Positions 6,260 to 7,131 of a stretch of DNA of 7,131 bases are shown piece after piece; within the stretch, counting starts at the first letter, position 1; each line of letters opens with the position of its first letter. The notes under the pieces were generated by a model. The model searched no databases. It had not been told where the DNA came from and worked only from the letters and a program-made list of their open reading frames with translations. The position numbers and the translations under genes were made by a program. The stretch comes from JAVBKB01 sp031554275 (GTDB lineage: Bacteria > Bacillota > Bacilli > JARBTR01). The stretch covers positions 1 to 7,131 of the forward strand of contig JAVBKB010000034.1 of the NCBI GenBank assembly GCA_031554275.1, given 5' to 3'.

Positions 6260-7131
6260 TTAATACTTCCATTCTTTCAAAAGCATCTCTTTTTCCTTAG
6301 AATCATTGATTCCTTTCATATCTGCTGATTCGAAATCAGGGTAATTCTTTACTACTGTTTTTTGATTTTCAAATATTTTGTCTGGTGAAAAGTTCTCTTT
6401 ATCATAAACAACAAAGTCACTAGCCAACCATTTATACACTTCGATAACATTTTTGTTTTTCTCTTTGCCAGAAATGATTCCAAACCCACTTAGACTAAAT
6501 GGAGAACCATATTCAGGTTCAATAATTTTCAATGGAACATTCTTCTCAATTTCCTTTGCAGCTTTAAAAGTTGTACTCAAACCGATTGCTGCCTCCCCTT
6601 GGGATAACAATGTCACAGGCGCAGAACCTGATTCCGTAAATTGCTTAACATTTTTTTGAAGTTCATCAAAATATGCTAACGCATCTTTCTCACCAAGCTC
6701 ATTAACAAGATTCTTTAAAAAGAAATAACCAGTTCCAGATGTTTTCGGATTAGGCATTACAATTAACCCTTTATATTTGGGGTCTTTTAAATCTTGATAA
6801 GTTTTTGGCTCGGGTAAGCCTTTTTTACTTAATACATCGGTATTGATAATAATCGCCCCAGAATACTTTTCCCAAATGAGATATTGCCCTTTATCTGGAT
6901 TTAATCCTGGCAAATAGTCTTTTCTTGCATATTCAGAAACATTTACATACAGGTCAATATTATCCTCCATGTAAGCCGTGTCCAACCCCAAAACAATATC
7001 TGCCTGTGTAGCAGTACCCTCAGCCTTTAATTTCGCAGCATTGTTTCCTGTAGGGAGATATTGAATGACTAACTCCAAATCCGGAAACTTCACCTTGAAT
7101 TGCTTTCTAAGTTCCTCATTTCGAAAATCTT
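6260..7131 (-). CDS. ABC importer substrate-binding protein, N-terminus outside the window
   Basis: The open frame runs through the right edge; about 290 residues are visible from DFRNEELRKQFKVKFPDLEL to the end KEWKY. A GTG at 7093 lies inside the gene and is not the start. The missing part should hold the signal peptide, with a lipid-anchoring cysteine expected in a Firmicute. Visible family blocks are 'ATQADIVLGLD', 'YLIWEKYSGAIIINTDVL', 'PEPKTYQDLKDPKYKGLIVMPNP' with 'SGTGYFFLKNLVNELGEKDA', and 'GSPFSLSGFGIISG', typical of the AfuA/FbpA-PhnS-like cluster of binding proteins. The Tyr-Tyr pair that binds iron in FbpA is not apparent in the visible part, which leans slightly away from Fe(III) and towards a phosphonate or other anion. 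It is the first visible gene of the operon, so the promoter is outside. Confidence 0.9.
   Translation of the reverse strand, partial: DFRNEELRKQFKVKFPDLELVIQYLPTGNNAAKLKAEGTATQADIVLGLDTAYMEDNIDLYVNVSEYARKDYLPGLNPDKGQYLIWEKYSGAIIINTDVLSKKGLPEPKTYQDLKDPKYKGLIVMPNPKTSGTGYFFLKNLVNELGEKDALAYFDELQKNVKQFTESGSAPVTLLSQGEAAIGLSTTFKAAKEIEKNVPLKIIEPEYGSPFSLSGFGIISGKEKNKNVIEVYKWLASDFVVYDKENFSPDKIFENQKTVVKNYPDFESADMKGINDSKEKEMLLKEWKY

Overview
The window looks like the chromosome of a low-GC, spore-forming Firmicute (Bacillales). The strongest evidence is a complete 74-residue GerE, the late mother-cell sporulation regulator. It is preceded by a sequence matching the SigK consensus and followed by a clean intrinsic terminator. 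A Sporosarcina/Lysinibacillus-like (Planococcaceae) host is a guess from base composition only.

Layout, left to right. (1) 1-943: the right-hand part of an IS1182-family insertion sequence, on the + strand. Its transposase is broken by a one-base frameshift and is cut by the window edge. A long hairpin and the terminal repeat follow it. (2) 1004-2026, - strand: an intact RhuM-family protein with its own -10 box and Shine-Dalgarno. (3) 2099-2836, - strand: an unfamiliar protein with a DUF1871-like C-terminal domain. Its reading frame runs upstream, without a stop, into (4) the remains of a parA gene (2843-3180, - strand), which has two internal frameshifts and has lost its 3' half. (5) 3281-3617, - strand: the gerE unit, comprising terminator, gene, Shine-Dalgarno and SigK-type promoter. 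(6) 3618-3907: a mostly non-coding stretch holding 11-bp tandem repeats and an unrecognised 41-codon frame directly behind the permease. (7) 3908-7131, - strand: a tightly packed ABC importer operon in the order substrate-binding protein (start outside the window), ATPase, fused two-domain permease. The type is that of Fe(III) / 2-aminoethylphosphonate importers.

The three importer genes clearly form one machine: the binding protein captures the solute, the duplicated permease forms the channel, and the ATPase drives it. The 1-base gap and 4-base overlap show translational coupling. Segments 1-4 look like an accessory patch made of mobile-element remnants (IS, partial parA) around two cargo-like genes (rhuM and the DUF1871-like gene), inserted downstream of gerE. 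I see no CRISPR array, tRNA, rRNA or riboswitch. I also see no convincing complete new system. The least explained parts are the rhuM/DUF1871-like pair and the in-frame parA junction.
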